Source: Adiantum capillus-veneris (Eukaryota > Streptophyta > Polypodiopsida > Polypodiales > Pteridaceae). From it: a stretch of 64,000 nucleotides of DNA. A program made the translations under genes and the position numbers. Where the stretch lies: contig CM043956.1 of the NCBI GenBank assembly GCA_014529385.2, positions 63,430,620-63,494,619 on the forward strand. Direction: 5' to 3'. The stretch's first letter is position 1, and each line of letters begins with the position of its first letter. The notes below the pieces were generated by a model. That model searched no databases and was not told the DNA's origin. It saw only the letters and a program-made list of their open reading frames with translations. Positions 1 to 10,567 of this stretch are shown in pieces.

Positions 1-1818
1 ACGTATGGTGCCGCCACTGACAAGTTACTGACAATCTTGTTTACTTTAGTGCTTAATTTGTATATGTCGTATTACGTTCTATCATATGTTTTGTAGCTAT
101 GCCCACCAAGCAAGACTAGTTGAAGCTCCGAAGCTCTGCCACGTGGTGGCTTCTGTGATTAGATAGAGGCAAAAGAGCCTTTGGTTCACCAAGTAAAAAT
201 TGGAGGAGAGCTGGGATGTGGTGATAGTAATTCAGTGTTGAGGTTTTGAGACCCTTCAATGGTTGTTGGCGTTGCAAATGACTTTGTTGACTCAGTTCGT
301 TCCTTGAACAACTGATTACAACTACCTTCTCATGTTGGAATATTGAACTCACCCAAATGATGATTCTATGCTCTTTCCAATTAGAGACGCTAGGTTTTTT
401 GTTCTTGGAGGACATCAAGTTATAATGCATAGTAAGATGCACCTCCTCCAACTACCTCTTTGTTTGCTTTTGTGAGATTTTCTTTTCTTGCTGACATAAG
501 TCACAGAGTTAAGGTAGCCATCATTACTCACATTCTTAGCATAATCAATGTGATCATCGTCATAATCATTGTTAGCCAAAAATTGGTAAAGCTAATCATC
601 ATGGCTCTTGGCATTATCAATATCCGGTGTAGACACTTTGTCATGAAAAGCACGGCAATGGGAGACGTGTGTATCCATATGGTACTATACATTGTGGTTC
701 TTGCATTGAAATTTAGGGACCTAATTCTTGTCATCATACCCGTTCTTGTACATAGCAGCAATATCATCATTGAATTGGTCGTCATCAGCATCATCATGAT
801 TAATGTTGGGAGCTTTTCATCGTAACGAAGTGGTTGTTGCATATAATCTTTCTAAAAGATAAGCTCTGGGGTGTATCGGTTGTCTTCATGATATTACATG
901 AAAGTGTTGCGCAAGTCCAAGCCAAGGATTTTGGAGAGAATGCTGACTGTTGGCATCAAAGAGGATCAATAAGGTCTCCATACTTGACTTTTAGAGGTAT
1001 GTAGTGAAGAGTGTAGGGCTCCACTTCACTACTAAGCGCGACTAAGAATCTTACACATGACTCCTGAACCTCATCACCTCTTACGCCCCGAGGGCATAGC
1101 TACCAATTGAGGGGAAGACTTCTCTAGTGTCTTCTTTGTCTCTGTATACTTGCTTTATAAACTAATCATGCTGCCTTTCATCTTCATCAGCATCATTATG
1201 ATCAATGCTAGGAGCTTTTCATCGTAATGTGTCTCAATGTGCTTGCTTTAGAACCTCATGCTGGCTTTCGACGCCCAACACAACACCGTAAAAGCATGCA
1301 TAACTTGCTTTTTGGTAGCACTGTTTTTACTTGGTAAGGCTCGAACACTAGATTAAGCTCCCGGCGACAAGCAGGTTTTCAAATTAAAAGTAGAGTGTTT
1401 CCCTTCCGGATCTCTGCATCGAAATGAAGTATCGCATAAGGTAACCTTTTGTCGATCGTCTCCTAAGCTTAGCTTACACCCACTCTTCATCATGCACACG
1501 TTCTCTTCATTGTTTCTTCCCAAGCTCTCACACCTTCTAATTGGCTTTGGTCGTTGCTACTAATTCCCTGCCCATCAGTATCACAAAATCAACACTTGAG
1601 CTTGTTATTTCAACTCCATTCCCATGCATTTGACACAGCGAATATGATCCAGCCTCGATGGCCATGGTATCTTCAACCTTGATGCGTCTGCTTCAGATGA
1701 GGACGATGACTGATGGTGTTGATGGTGCTATGGTTTATAGTCCAAATCTTCCTGGTTTTGAGCTTGTTAAATGTGCCATGGAGGGTCGCTTTCTCTCATG
1801 CACCACCCCCAACAAAGG

Positions 1819-1860
1819 TTCCCTGCACTTTGCACATGGTTCCCTGCACTTTGCACATGA
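1819..1860. repeat. 21 bp tandem duplication
   Basis: Two adjacent copies of a 21 bp unit (TTCCCTGCACTTTGCACATG plus one base) differ only at the last position. It is a local slippage-type duplication with no sign of function. Confidence 0.9.
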
Positions 1861-2356
1861 TGGCTATGGTGGCTCTGGGCTTGATGGTGACGAGGATGCC
1901 GATCGTTGGATCCAGAATTTGCCCAGAAAATCCCTCTAGCTTGTCGCCTTACCGATATACCCGTTTGGTGCCAAGCCAGGTTGTGGCTCGCCCGGCTTTC
2001 AGCTTTATAACCAATTGCTCGATTTCTATGCAGCCTCATGCTAGCAGGTACACCGCATCCCTACTACATCAGAAGCATAGGCCCAAATCCAAATCACAGC
2101 AGTCCACAAGCAGAGTCCATCCGTAACCTTCAAAAGGATGCAAGATCAAAAGCAACGTTCTTGTTTTTTTTTCCCAAACTCGGCGCTGTGCAGACCTTCA
2201 GACCGAAAAGCAGCGATGGAATTTTTCTTTTCGGGGCTCTTGGGGCTGCTGGCCGTGCAATTCAAGCCGTGGTTAATGGATGGCCGTGCGATTTGAGCCA
2301 AGTGACCAGTTTTACGTTGAAGAAACTAGAAAATCTCATTTGGCTCACAAAGTAAA

Positions 2357-2363
2357 TATAAAG
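2357..2363 (+). promoter_or_regulatory. Possible TATA box of the RING-H2 gene
   Basis: TATAAAG lies about 157 bp before the ATG at 2520, inside an A-rich stretch. The spacing would give a 5' leader of roughly 120-130 bases, reasonable for a plant gene. Nothing else supports it, and the local A-richness makes a chance match likely. Confidence 0.3.
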
Positions 2364-2519
2364 AAAAAACAAAACGGAGAGAAAATCACGCTTGCTGATG
2401 GACACAAAAGCAGGTAAGTTGGGTTGCGTTCCGCGTGGAAACGTGAAAAGCAAAAAAGTAAGCGGGGTCTGGGGGCAGATATGAGATAGAGCCTAGAACA
2501 ACGTTGTTGACGGTCGAGA

Positions 2520-3185
2520 ATGGACGGGCGTATTGTGATTCTAATGTTTTATGCTTGTCTTCTAGTGTTCACCACCTTGGTTACGGCGTGCATCCTTAAG
2601 ATCCTCCACTACTGGTGCACCATGATCAGAGGAAGTCATCCTGCTTATATTGATCCCAGAGAGACTACCGTCCATGAGCAAGTGCTACTGGATATCAGAA
2701 GGATCAGGAGGGCGGCACGCCACCGAGACTTTGTATGCATGAGAGATCGCCAGCGCACCGCAGGCACGGCCGTGGCTTTCTGTCCGACGGCCCGGTTTGC
2801 GGCAGAGATCGAGGCTGCAGTACCGTCTTCTCTCTTCTTTGTTGCAGCTTCCGATCAGGATGAAAAGCCCTTAACTGAATGCGGCATCTGCTTCGACATT
2901 CTAGAAGATGCGCAGCGTGTTCGCCACCTCCCAGCCTGCGCACACACATTTCATGCCGACTGCATCGATGCGTGGTTTGCTCAGGTCTCGTCCTGCCCTT
3001 TCTGTCGCGCTTCCGTCTCCATCCCCAACCTTGGCCTCCATGCTGTGGAGCTCATGCCAGCTGCAGCTCCAGCTGGAGACATGAATTCTTCTGAAGCTGC
3101 GGGCACCAACGCTGATCACTTACCTGTGAATGAGGGTGCCACCGTCATCGACATTGCAGACCACGCTGCATCAATTCTCGCTTGA
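2520..3185 (+). CDS. ATL-like RING-H2 zinc-finger E3 ubiquitin ligase, membrane-anchored
   Basis: This is an intronless 221-residue frame. Residues about 5-30 form a hydrophobic segment, read as an N-terminal membrane anchor. A basic stretch follows (about 58-70), then an RING-H2 finger with ligands C121, C124, C140, H142, H145, C148, C159 and C162, spacing C-x2-C-x15-C-x-H-x2-H-x2-C-x10-C-x2-C. W152 and the CPFCR ending are typical of E2-binding plant RING-H2 domains. An anchor, a single C-terminal-half RING-H2 finger and no intron describe the plant ATL family, which ubiquitinates substrates at membranes, often in defence or hormone responses; the substrate cannot be inferred. The classic GLD motif of ATLs was not found, so it could be a divergent member. 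The tail (about 165-221) is Ala-rich and acidic. The frame is clearly GC-richer than its surroundings, consistent with a functional gene in repeat DNA. Confidence 0.86.
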   Translation: MDGRIVILMFYACLLVFTTLVTACILKILHYWCTMIRGSHPAYIDPRETTVHEQVLLDIRRIRRAARHRDFVCMRDRQRTAGTAVAFCPTARFAAEIEAAVPSSLFFVAASDQDEKPLTECGICFDILEDAQRVRHLPACAHTFHADCIDAWFAQVSSCPFCRASVSIPNLGLHAVELMPAAAPAGDMNSSEAAGTNADHLPVNEGATVIDIADHAASILA

Positions 3186-3265
3186 CTTATGGGAACCCAT
3201 CACAAACCACATTACCATCGCTTGACTTATGCATGTGAGAACGCATCACAAACCACATTACCATC
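3179..3265. repeat. About 40 bp tandem duplication across the RING gene stop codon
   Basis: CGCTTGACTTATG followed by CATCACAAACCACATTACCAT occurs twice in a row, starting at 3179 and about 3220, with a few extra bases in the second copy. The first copy contains the last Ala codon and the TGA stop; the second lies wholly in the presumed 3' untranslated region. The protein is unchanged by it. Confidence 0.85.
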
Positions 3266-3735
3266 CTCCTTTCAACGCCTAGAAAAACTCAAAACCTTGG
3301 AGACCGATCTTCCCGTGGGTTGGAATATGGACGCAAATAGAGAATATATTGGATGTGTATCCATGCCCTTTAGTATATATTCTTTGCATGAAATACCCTT
3401 TAGTATGTTGAATTGTTATGGCGGATTCGATTCCTATAGATTTGATTCAAACAGTTTACATTTATGGATTTGATTTAAATATCTAGTTTGGATCACCTGC
3501 CCTTGATTAAAGTGGGATCTACTTTCCCTACATTGTAGCCACATAAAATCACTCCCAATCACATCTACCTCCCCTCCCATGGTTGCATACAAACACTCAC
3601 TCTTTGGCGTGTTCTCTTCATGTATTTATCTTCACTTTGCTATTAGTCTCTTGTATCTTTTTTAGTATGAATTTCAATTAGTGTTAAGATAGATAGAGAT
3701 TCCTCTTCTGCTTTTGATACCTCTTGCAAGTACCT
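3266..3735. other. 3' flank of the RING-H2 gene, unassigned
   Basis: AT-rich sequence with no recognisable coding content, probably holding the 3' untranslated region and downstream flank of the RING gene before retrotransposon sequence begins near 3740. Confidence 0.4.
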
Positions 3736-3739
3736 CCAC

Positions 3740-3965
3740 CGTATACAAGCTCAATGGTATAAACTACCAAGTTTGGAACCTATGAATGGAGCTCTATCTG
3801 AAGCAACTTTATCTTAGAGATATCATCTTCAGCTTGAACCTTGTCCTTGAGCCACCCAAAGACTAAACACCTTCAGGCAAGATTGAGGCATACAAAGCCT
3901 AGCAAGCCTTAGACACTAGTGCTCAAATGAATCTCATACAACACTCTTGGGGGGTTCACTCAAAG
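3740..3965 (+). mobile_element. Ty1/copia gag fragment (fossil)
   Basis: The plus-strand translation resembles the start of a copia Gag (KLNG-NYQVW followed by ELYLKQL), the conserved opening used by many plant copia families. It lies in the opposite orientation to the larger copia remnant at 4.8-8.1 kb, so it belongs to another copy or to a rearranged part. Only a short piece is present and it is broken. Confidence 0.6.
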
Positions 3966-4219
3966 TTATGTACGGTAGCACACGAGTTCCATACACGGCG
4001 GATAGTCCGGTTATAGAGATACATAATATACTTACAGAAGGGCAATGATATATTCTATGTGTGTATACGTAGCTGAAAATCTACTTAAGCTTAGTCTTTA
4101 TTCAAAAGTTACTAGAGATGTACCTCAAATGCACAATGTTGCCACTATTCTTCATTAATCATGTGGCATATAAGTTCACAAACTTAGTACTCCATGCTAA
4201 GAACTTAATAGTACTATAT

Positions 4220-4790
4220 GTTGATGCTCTCTGTTGGTAGCTCTTTATGTTAGTACTACCTGTGTTATTACTCATGTTTGTGTTATTACTCATGTTTGTT
4301 TTGTGCTATCTATTAGTGCTAATCTCTGCTAGTACTACATGACCACCATAATCATTAACTAGGGTCTTTGCAAGGGATTGTGAAGAAGATTCTAGGGGAG
4401 GACTTTGGTACTCGGGGTTTACTAGAAGCATTTGTGTTAAGAGAGGAGAAAGTTTCATCTCTACAAGCACGCATGCGCGCGCACACACACACACTCACAT
4501 AGATGGTGGCAAACCTTGTTCTTCTTCTTCTTTACCAACTCAAGATAAGAGGTTTACCAGAAGCACATAGAGAAAAATAACAACATAAAGAGAAACTACT
4601 ACAAGGGTCTAGTGTGAACCGCTAGTGAGTGAGGTGAATGGATAAGTGTGCCATCACTCCAGTAGGTAGATTAACTTAGTGACATAGTATAATTGTAGTA
4701 TCACTGGCAAAAACATGTGTATCCACCAAGTCGTGTCAGTGATGATGACTGTCGGTGATAGTCCTACATGTTGAGCTTAAAATCTCAACA
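4220..4790 (-). repeat. Probable 3' LTR of the minus-strand copia remnant
   Basis: On the minus strand a purine tract (GGAGCTTGACGGGGAG, 4791-4806) is followed by TGTTGAGATT, the usual polypurine-tract-to-LTR junction of plant copia elements. The LTR would run leftward from 4790. Its far end could not be located, so the start given here is a guess; no matching 5' copy was found near 8.1 kb. Confidence 0.45.
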
Positions 4791-7700
4791 CTCCCCGTCA
4801 AGCTCCACACCATCTCACATATGCCAAGCATCACTTAAAATTGTTGTAGCTTCTCCACTCCAAGGGTCTTTGTGAAGATATCTGCAGCCTACTCATCCAT
4901 TGCCACACACTCAAGGTCGATGTCGCCCACTAAAACCCTCTCTCTGATGAAGTGGTAATGCACCTCAATGTGCTTCATTCTTACATGAAACATTGGGTTT
5001 CAATCCAACTGTATGTTGCTGAGGTTACCACAATAGATGACAACCTTGCACTCTGCCTTTATACTTGATAGAGCAATCATAGGTTGCTTCTTAATTCTCC
5101 ATGTGATAGCAATACTCCCAAGTGAAAACATGAATCCTCTAGAAGACTTGTAATCGTATGTGCTACCAACCCAATCCGCATCTATGTAACCATAGAGCCA
5201 CAAATCCACATCACCCTATAAAAAAGTGCATAATCCAAAGTAGCACTCACATAGCACAATGTGTGCCTCAATGCATCCAAGTTGGTTTTATGAAAAATTG
5301 CATAGACTAACTAACTCACCAATCTGTAGCTCAAGCTTGGACGTGAGATAGTCAAGTACCCAAACCTTCCTATACAAGGTAGCTTTCTCAAATACTTGAT
5401 CTACATCATTTATTAACTTCAAACTTTGATCTAAAGGCATTGCAATTGGCTTAAAATTAGCCATACATACATTTTAAACATGTCCAAAACATATTTTCTT
5501 TGTGACAGTCATACACCCTCTTTTATGCAAAAAAATTCAATGCTCAAGAAATACCACAAGTCTTTCATCTCAAGCTCCTGCATAAGTAGAGCCTTTACAC
5601 CCTCTACTTAGCCACATTATCACCTCCAATAATCAAGTCGTCCACATAGATGCATATCACTAAATTTCTTGTCTCATTCTTTCATACATACAATGAATGA
5701 TCTACAATAAAATGAATAACCCGCACATATATACAATGTAGAACCCACGTGTTTTAAGGATGCTATTAAAGATTAAAAATGACAGCATTCTACGGATAAA
5801 GAAATGGTTACCCTTAATGAAAATGGAACCTAGGATTTTGTGCCATTACTAAAATGAAAGAAGAAAATTGGATGTAAATGCTTTATTTTGAAAATGGGTT
5901 TACAAAATGAACCATAATGTTGATGGAAATGTGAGCAGGTACAAGGCCAAGCTTGTGGCCAAAGGTTATGCACAAAATTATGGGATTGATTATGAGGAGA
6001 CATTCAGTCTCGTAGCCAATAAGTCAATATCTATAAGTCAATATCTGTAGAAGATTTCTTACTCTTTTAGACCTGCATGGTTCAAGATCACTTTTAGGTG
6101 CCTTGTTTCCTCCTTGCATCCTTCTTGCACCTGGAGTCTTCACAGAGTGTATGTCAAACTCCTCATCTAAACTCTACTCAGAACCACTGCTATCATCATC
6201 ATCATGACCAACACTTAAAATTATCAATTATGGACATCATCAATCATTTCCTTCCCTTTTCTTAATATAGTTGAAGAGTTAGTAGGACTCAGTCTTTCAT
6301 GCAGCTTGCCACTCTATGGTTTCTCACCATGACCTGCACTAGGTGACTTTTGTGGCCCACTCAAAACCTGCAATTGTGCACCTTTATTTTTTTCAACCAC
6401 ATTTTTCTCTTACATCAACCCCTAAATAGTATTTTACATCAGCATACCAACTTTCCATTTCATAAAAAACAACATCTTTGCTCACCCCCACTTTACATGT
6501 GATATGAGTGTAACTCTTATACCTTACTGCTCAAGGGAATAACCAATGAACACATATTTTTTTGGTTTTTGGATTACTTGCATGTTTATCATGAGTAAAG
6601 GATGTTTTTACCTGCTTTTCAAATTGACAATTTTCACATACTTTTAATTTTCATTTTAAAAACTTTAAATGCTAGAAAACATATAACCATCTCTTTAGTT
6701 TGCATTGTCTTTAGCATCTGCAAATTTACATGACCAACATGTTTGTGCCAAATCTCAATTTTTGCAACAACTCTTGCATCTTGTGCAAACATAACAACAC
6801 TCAACTCGAGCACATTAACATCCAAAGTAGACATTATACCCACTATCTATCCAACATAAACCAAATTCTTCTGATTGTGGATACATATAGTACATCAATG
6901 GGCGGATACTTTTCTTTACCATCAATGACATACAATGATACATTTCTTGTATGCATAATGGGATGTTTAATATCATTTCCAGACTCTACATAGCCAAGAC
7001 TTTTCAAAGTCTACATTTCTTAAATAAATGATGCACCGAAATCCCCATATCAGACATTATCACTAGATTTTGTCACATTTGCAAACATAGTATCTACTAA
7101 TGTATTGCACCACAAATAGCCTCTCAAGCTCATCTACCTTCCTACTAATGGTTGCATAATTATTGTGCTACCTCTTGTCATGTCTCACATAATTCCAACA
7201 TACTATATTTCCATGTTGACCTGTATTGTTACACTGTGCATTTCCATAACCTTTGGACTCCCCCTGCCTTGAAAGTGCCCTTGATCACCTGTGTTCTATC
7301 TCTTATTGTTATTTTGTTGTTGTGCTTGGTGATTGCCTCTTCCTCGACCTCCTCCATGACCTGTACCACACTCTCTTCCTCTTCCTATATTTTTAAAGAG
7401 GACATATTTAGAATTTACTCTACCTTGCATAGAGGAGTCTTCCTCAAGTTCCTTCTCTTTCCCAATCATTAAGGAAACCAAATTTGTAGATGAGAAAATG
7501 TTCTCTCAAGATGGATACCAGTCTTATATTTTTTTTATTCTTGACCCAAACCTCGTAGACATACTTTCCACTTTATCATCATCAACAATTGTAATACTGA
7601 TTGATACAAGGGACTCACATTTGTTCTTTATCTTCCATGAAGATTCATTGATTGATAGGTTTTTCTTCTATATTGCATTCATAACAGTCTTCAATTGTAG

Positions 7701-8110
7701 CTTCCTTGCTCTTGTGTTGGTCACATCCAATGACAATAAGGTTTCCCAAACCTCCTTAGGGGTGTGAGCATTTGGTATGTGCCCAATCATAGTGTCATGT
7801 ACACTCACAGAAAGCTAGCACATGACCGTCCAAGCTCCCTAGTTCCAATATTTAGAAATCTTGATTTTTGTAGCACTTGCATGTTCCTCTAGTAACGTTG
7901 GTGTTATCTCATGCTCTCCATCAATGTACTCTAAATAACTTTTACCCATAAGAATATTGGTCATTGTGAACTTCCAAGCATGGAAGTTGTTCTTGTATAG
8001 ATTCTCACTAACAATCTAGATAAGTCCATCATTGTTGGACACATATTTTTAACCCTTCACCAAGTCTCTAAGTAGCCTGCTAAAGATAGTTAGTTATCAC
8101 CAATAACTGC
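4791..8110 (-). mobile_element. Old Ty1/copia retrotransposon remnant (fossil)
   Basis: Reading the minus strand from 8.1 kb down, parts appear in copia order: Gag-like sequence (about 8.05-7.3 kb) with a Gly/Arg-rich stretch, the WHKHVGH gag-pre-integrase motif (about 6.75 kb), integrase-end and linker traces (about 6.65-6.1 kb), reverse transcriptase with a YVDD-type motif (about 5.63 kb) and an RNase H segment with DADW (about 5.2-5.0 kb). A reverse transcriptase piece near 5.88-6.04 kb (matching KWVYKM and LVAKGYAQ) lies on the plus strand, so part of the element is inverted or comes from another copy. The element is heavily broken and looks old. Confidence 0.8.
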
Positions 8111-8397
8111 GTAAAAGCATATTTAGGTGGTACCAAAAATGAGTGTCTTGGACACCCCTTTGGGAGGAGAGAGAGGGAGGGGCAAGTCTTATAAGTAAAA
8201 GTATAAATCCCTTTAGGTAGAGAGCTGGGAGGGAATATGGTGGCTTGTCATTTTCAAAAGCATTTAAAAACTAAAGACAAATATAGAATTAGGGAAAACT
8301 TCATTCCCATTAAACACCATTGGCAATCAAGTTGCCTCCACTTTGTTAGACTCTACAATGCTCTTTCAATGGGTCCCTATCCCTAGCACTGTAGTTG

Positions 8398-8402
<5 letters not shown>

Positions 8403-8484
<82 letters not shown>
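8403..8484. repeat. (TC)n microsatellite
   Basis: Uninterrupted TC dinucleotide tract of about 82 bp. Confidence 0.98.
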
Positions 8485-8486
<2 letters not shown>

Positions 8487-8727
8487 ATATCCTTTGCTTC
8501 CGATATGTCGATTCATGTCCAGAGCTTTTCCACATTAGAGTTTGCTTTTAGGCTTAAAGATGTTCTTGTATTCCAACTTTTGCGCTTAGAGTGATGTCTA
8601 TCTCTCTCCTCCATATCGTCTATAGTTTCTTGTGGGTGTAGAAGAATGCCATATTTAGCAGCTGCTAGCTTTCTCACTGTCCATTAGATCATGGATAATG
8701 TAGTATATCAGCAATGTAGCATCTTAT

Positions 8728-8730
<3 letters not shown>

Positions 8731-8794
<64 letters not shown>

Positions 8795-8804
8795 CCCCCC
8801 CCCC
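8731..8804. repeat. (TC)n microsatellite followed by a C homopolymer
   Basis: TC tract of about 62 bp ending in a run of about 13 C. Confidence 0.97.
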
Positions 8805-8889
8805 AATGAGTATCATGGCTATTTTTTGATGGTCTTCTTTGTTGTAACATTAGCCTTGTAACTCATTCCACATGAAACACGCGATTTTC

Positions 8890-9600
8890 ATAATGTCAAT
8901 ACAGACACCCTATATCTTCCTCCATTGTCTATTACACAATACATCCCAAAGGATCTTCTATCGGGTCTACAAAGAAGAGGGAAAAAAGAAGCATTCAAAA
9001 GAGTAGCGGCAAGAATGCATGAGTATGGTGACATTCAGGAGAAAGAGGAAAAGAAAATATGTAGGGAAATTGCTAAGTGTTGGCATAATCATACAAACGG
9101 GCTTTTTGAGGGTCTTCAAATGAAGATTCTATAACAACGCCTCCTTTATTTAACAGTGTTAGTGTTGCAACACACATCAGAGATCACAATTGAGAGTATC
9201 ATTTTCTATAACATTTGTCATAAATTATCTAAGGTGAAGACACATCATTCAAATAATGAGCTATTTTTGAAACGGGCTTCTATCATGGCATACCTCAATG
9301 GAGCCAGTTGGGGTGACAATCAAATGAGTAGTAGAGATATTGCCAAGGCTTAAGGACTTTACTAAAAACATGTCATTGCTATGAAATTTTAGCTACAATG
9401 TCATGATGTGGAGGAGGGGTCACTTCCCTTAGACGATTGTGACCATCAATTGCATATATGAAGCGAAATCAAGGAAATTGTGTTTCAATTTTGGTCAGCA
9501 AAAACCAACATTTCCCCAAACAAGAAAGATGTTTGAAAGAGAATAATCAAGAGTGTGCATGTATTGCATCCAACACATCTATTGATTTTTTCTAAGATGT
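8890..9600 (+). pseudogene. Unrecognised broken coding unit, segment 1 (N-terminal part)
   Basis: Plus-strand frames at 8925-9134 and 9156-9353 and their continuation to about 9.6 kb read as one protein-like sequence, rich in Lys/Glu/His. Near the end is FW followed closely by SPNKKDV and then HPTHLL. From memory this ending resembles the N-terminal half of a protein family whose C-terminal half carries a FFATSHGKG-type motif, and that motif is found at 28-29 kb here (segment 2). The frame is broken in several places. I do not know the function; a host gene relic or DNA-transposon-derived protein are both possible. Confidence 0.5.
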
Positions 9601-10152
9601 ATCAACTTGAACATCTTGAGAGTGTGTCATAATGCTTTACTACGTGTTGTTTAGGTGCTTTACTATGTGCTTGCAATCTTTTCAAAATGCTTTATGTTGC
9701 TTGAAGGTGCCTCCCATCGTAGTCCATTATAGTACTTAACCGTCCCATATAGTACTTGATAGAGATTGATAAATGATTCCAATTGCTTATGATTTCCTAT
9801 GAGTGCATCCAAGTGCTTCAAAATATCCCCTAATGATTCCAAATTCAGGGTCTTCCAAGTGCTTGACGATCCATTCTTGTGTGTTAACATTTCTTATAGC
9901 ACTTGTCACAACATTATAAATGCTTCTTAGTGTCTCTGAGTGCTTCCAAAGTGTGCTTGTCAGTGCATCACAATACATGATCAATATTTATGGTTCTTCA
10001 TAGAGCTTTATAATGCTTTTTGGTGCATAAAAGTGCTTGATAATGCTTTATGGTGCTTAAGAGAGATTCATCAATGTTTACATGCCTCCAAGGGCTTCTA
10101 AGTGTTTCTCACTAAGTGATTTCATTCAATTCTAATTGCTAGAAGGTGCTTT
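9600..10152. repeat. AAGTGCTT-rich degenerate repeat block, left part
   Basis: The octamer AAGTGCTT and close variants (AATGCTTT, AGTGCTTC) recur every 10-30 bp with no fixed long period. The block is continuous in character with 23072-23606 and 27785-27970, from which it is separated by two LTR elements whose target duplications (GCTTT, GTGCT) come from the repeat. Lying between segments 1 and 2 of one coding unit, it may be intronic. Confidence 0.8.
10148..10152. repeat. Target-site duplication GCTTT, left copy
   Basis: GCTTT directly precedes the TG of the left LTR at 10153 and is repeated at 23072-23076 directly after the CA of the right LTR, proving a single insertion event. Confidence 0.95.
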
Positions 10153-10567
10153 TGTGAGGTCCCTGCCCCTTTTTGAGAGGAGCGGAGTACCTTTGATAGG
10201 TCTCCAATCCTGAAAAATAAAAACCAACGGACATTGCCTTCGCTACTACGTAGCCACGGGCATGAACCGTTAGTGAAGGATTGGTCCTATCTCGCTATGG
10301 CGGAGCGTGACCACCATAACCCTATCTAAAAACTATCTATAATCAATTATACCTAAAAGATAAATCTTAGAGTGACCAACCTGTGCGCTTTTTTCCCCAT
10401 GTTTTAGAAGCACAGCCGCCAAGGTTTGTCTCTTTTACGATTTGTGACTATAAACAATAAAAAATGGAAAAATTCTAGCGTTGGAAAGTTACCCGACTCA
10501 TCGGATCCACCCGTCCATAGAATGATACCGTCGGGGTATCATTCTCCCACTTTCCACACCACACTCA

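Larger units (their letters stand above)
1..2519. other. Unassigned sequence upstream of the RING-H2 gene
   Basis: No protein family was recognised on either strand. The open frames here (for example a 111-codon frame on the minus strand at 116-451) lack recognisable domains. Two imperfect 42 bp copies of one sequence lie at 784-825 and 1186-1227, with four mismatches by eye. A 21 bp unit is repeated twice in tandem at 1819-1860. The last few hundred bases are probably the promoter and 5' leader of the gene at 2520. No function is proposed for the rest. Confidence 0.5.
8111..8880. other. Spacer with two long TC tracts
   Basis: No gene was recognised. The stretch is dominated by two TC microsatellites (8403-8484 and 8731-8792) separated by about 250 bp of unassigned sequence; the second tract runs into a short C homopolymer. 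Confidence 0.6.

Noticed and set aside
460-842. Overlapping plus and minus frames of 121 and 104 codons, Ile/Val-rich, resembling a membrane protein
   Set aside because: The composition follows from CATCAT/ATCATC-rich sequence, no domain is recognisable, and part of it is duplicated at 1186-1227 outside any frame.
8343-8594. 83-codon plus-strand frame
   Set aside because: Most of it is Leu-Ser repeats from the TC microsatellite.
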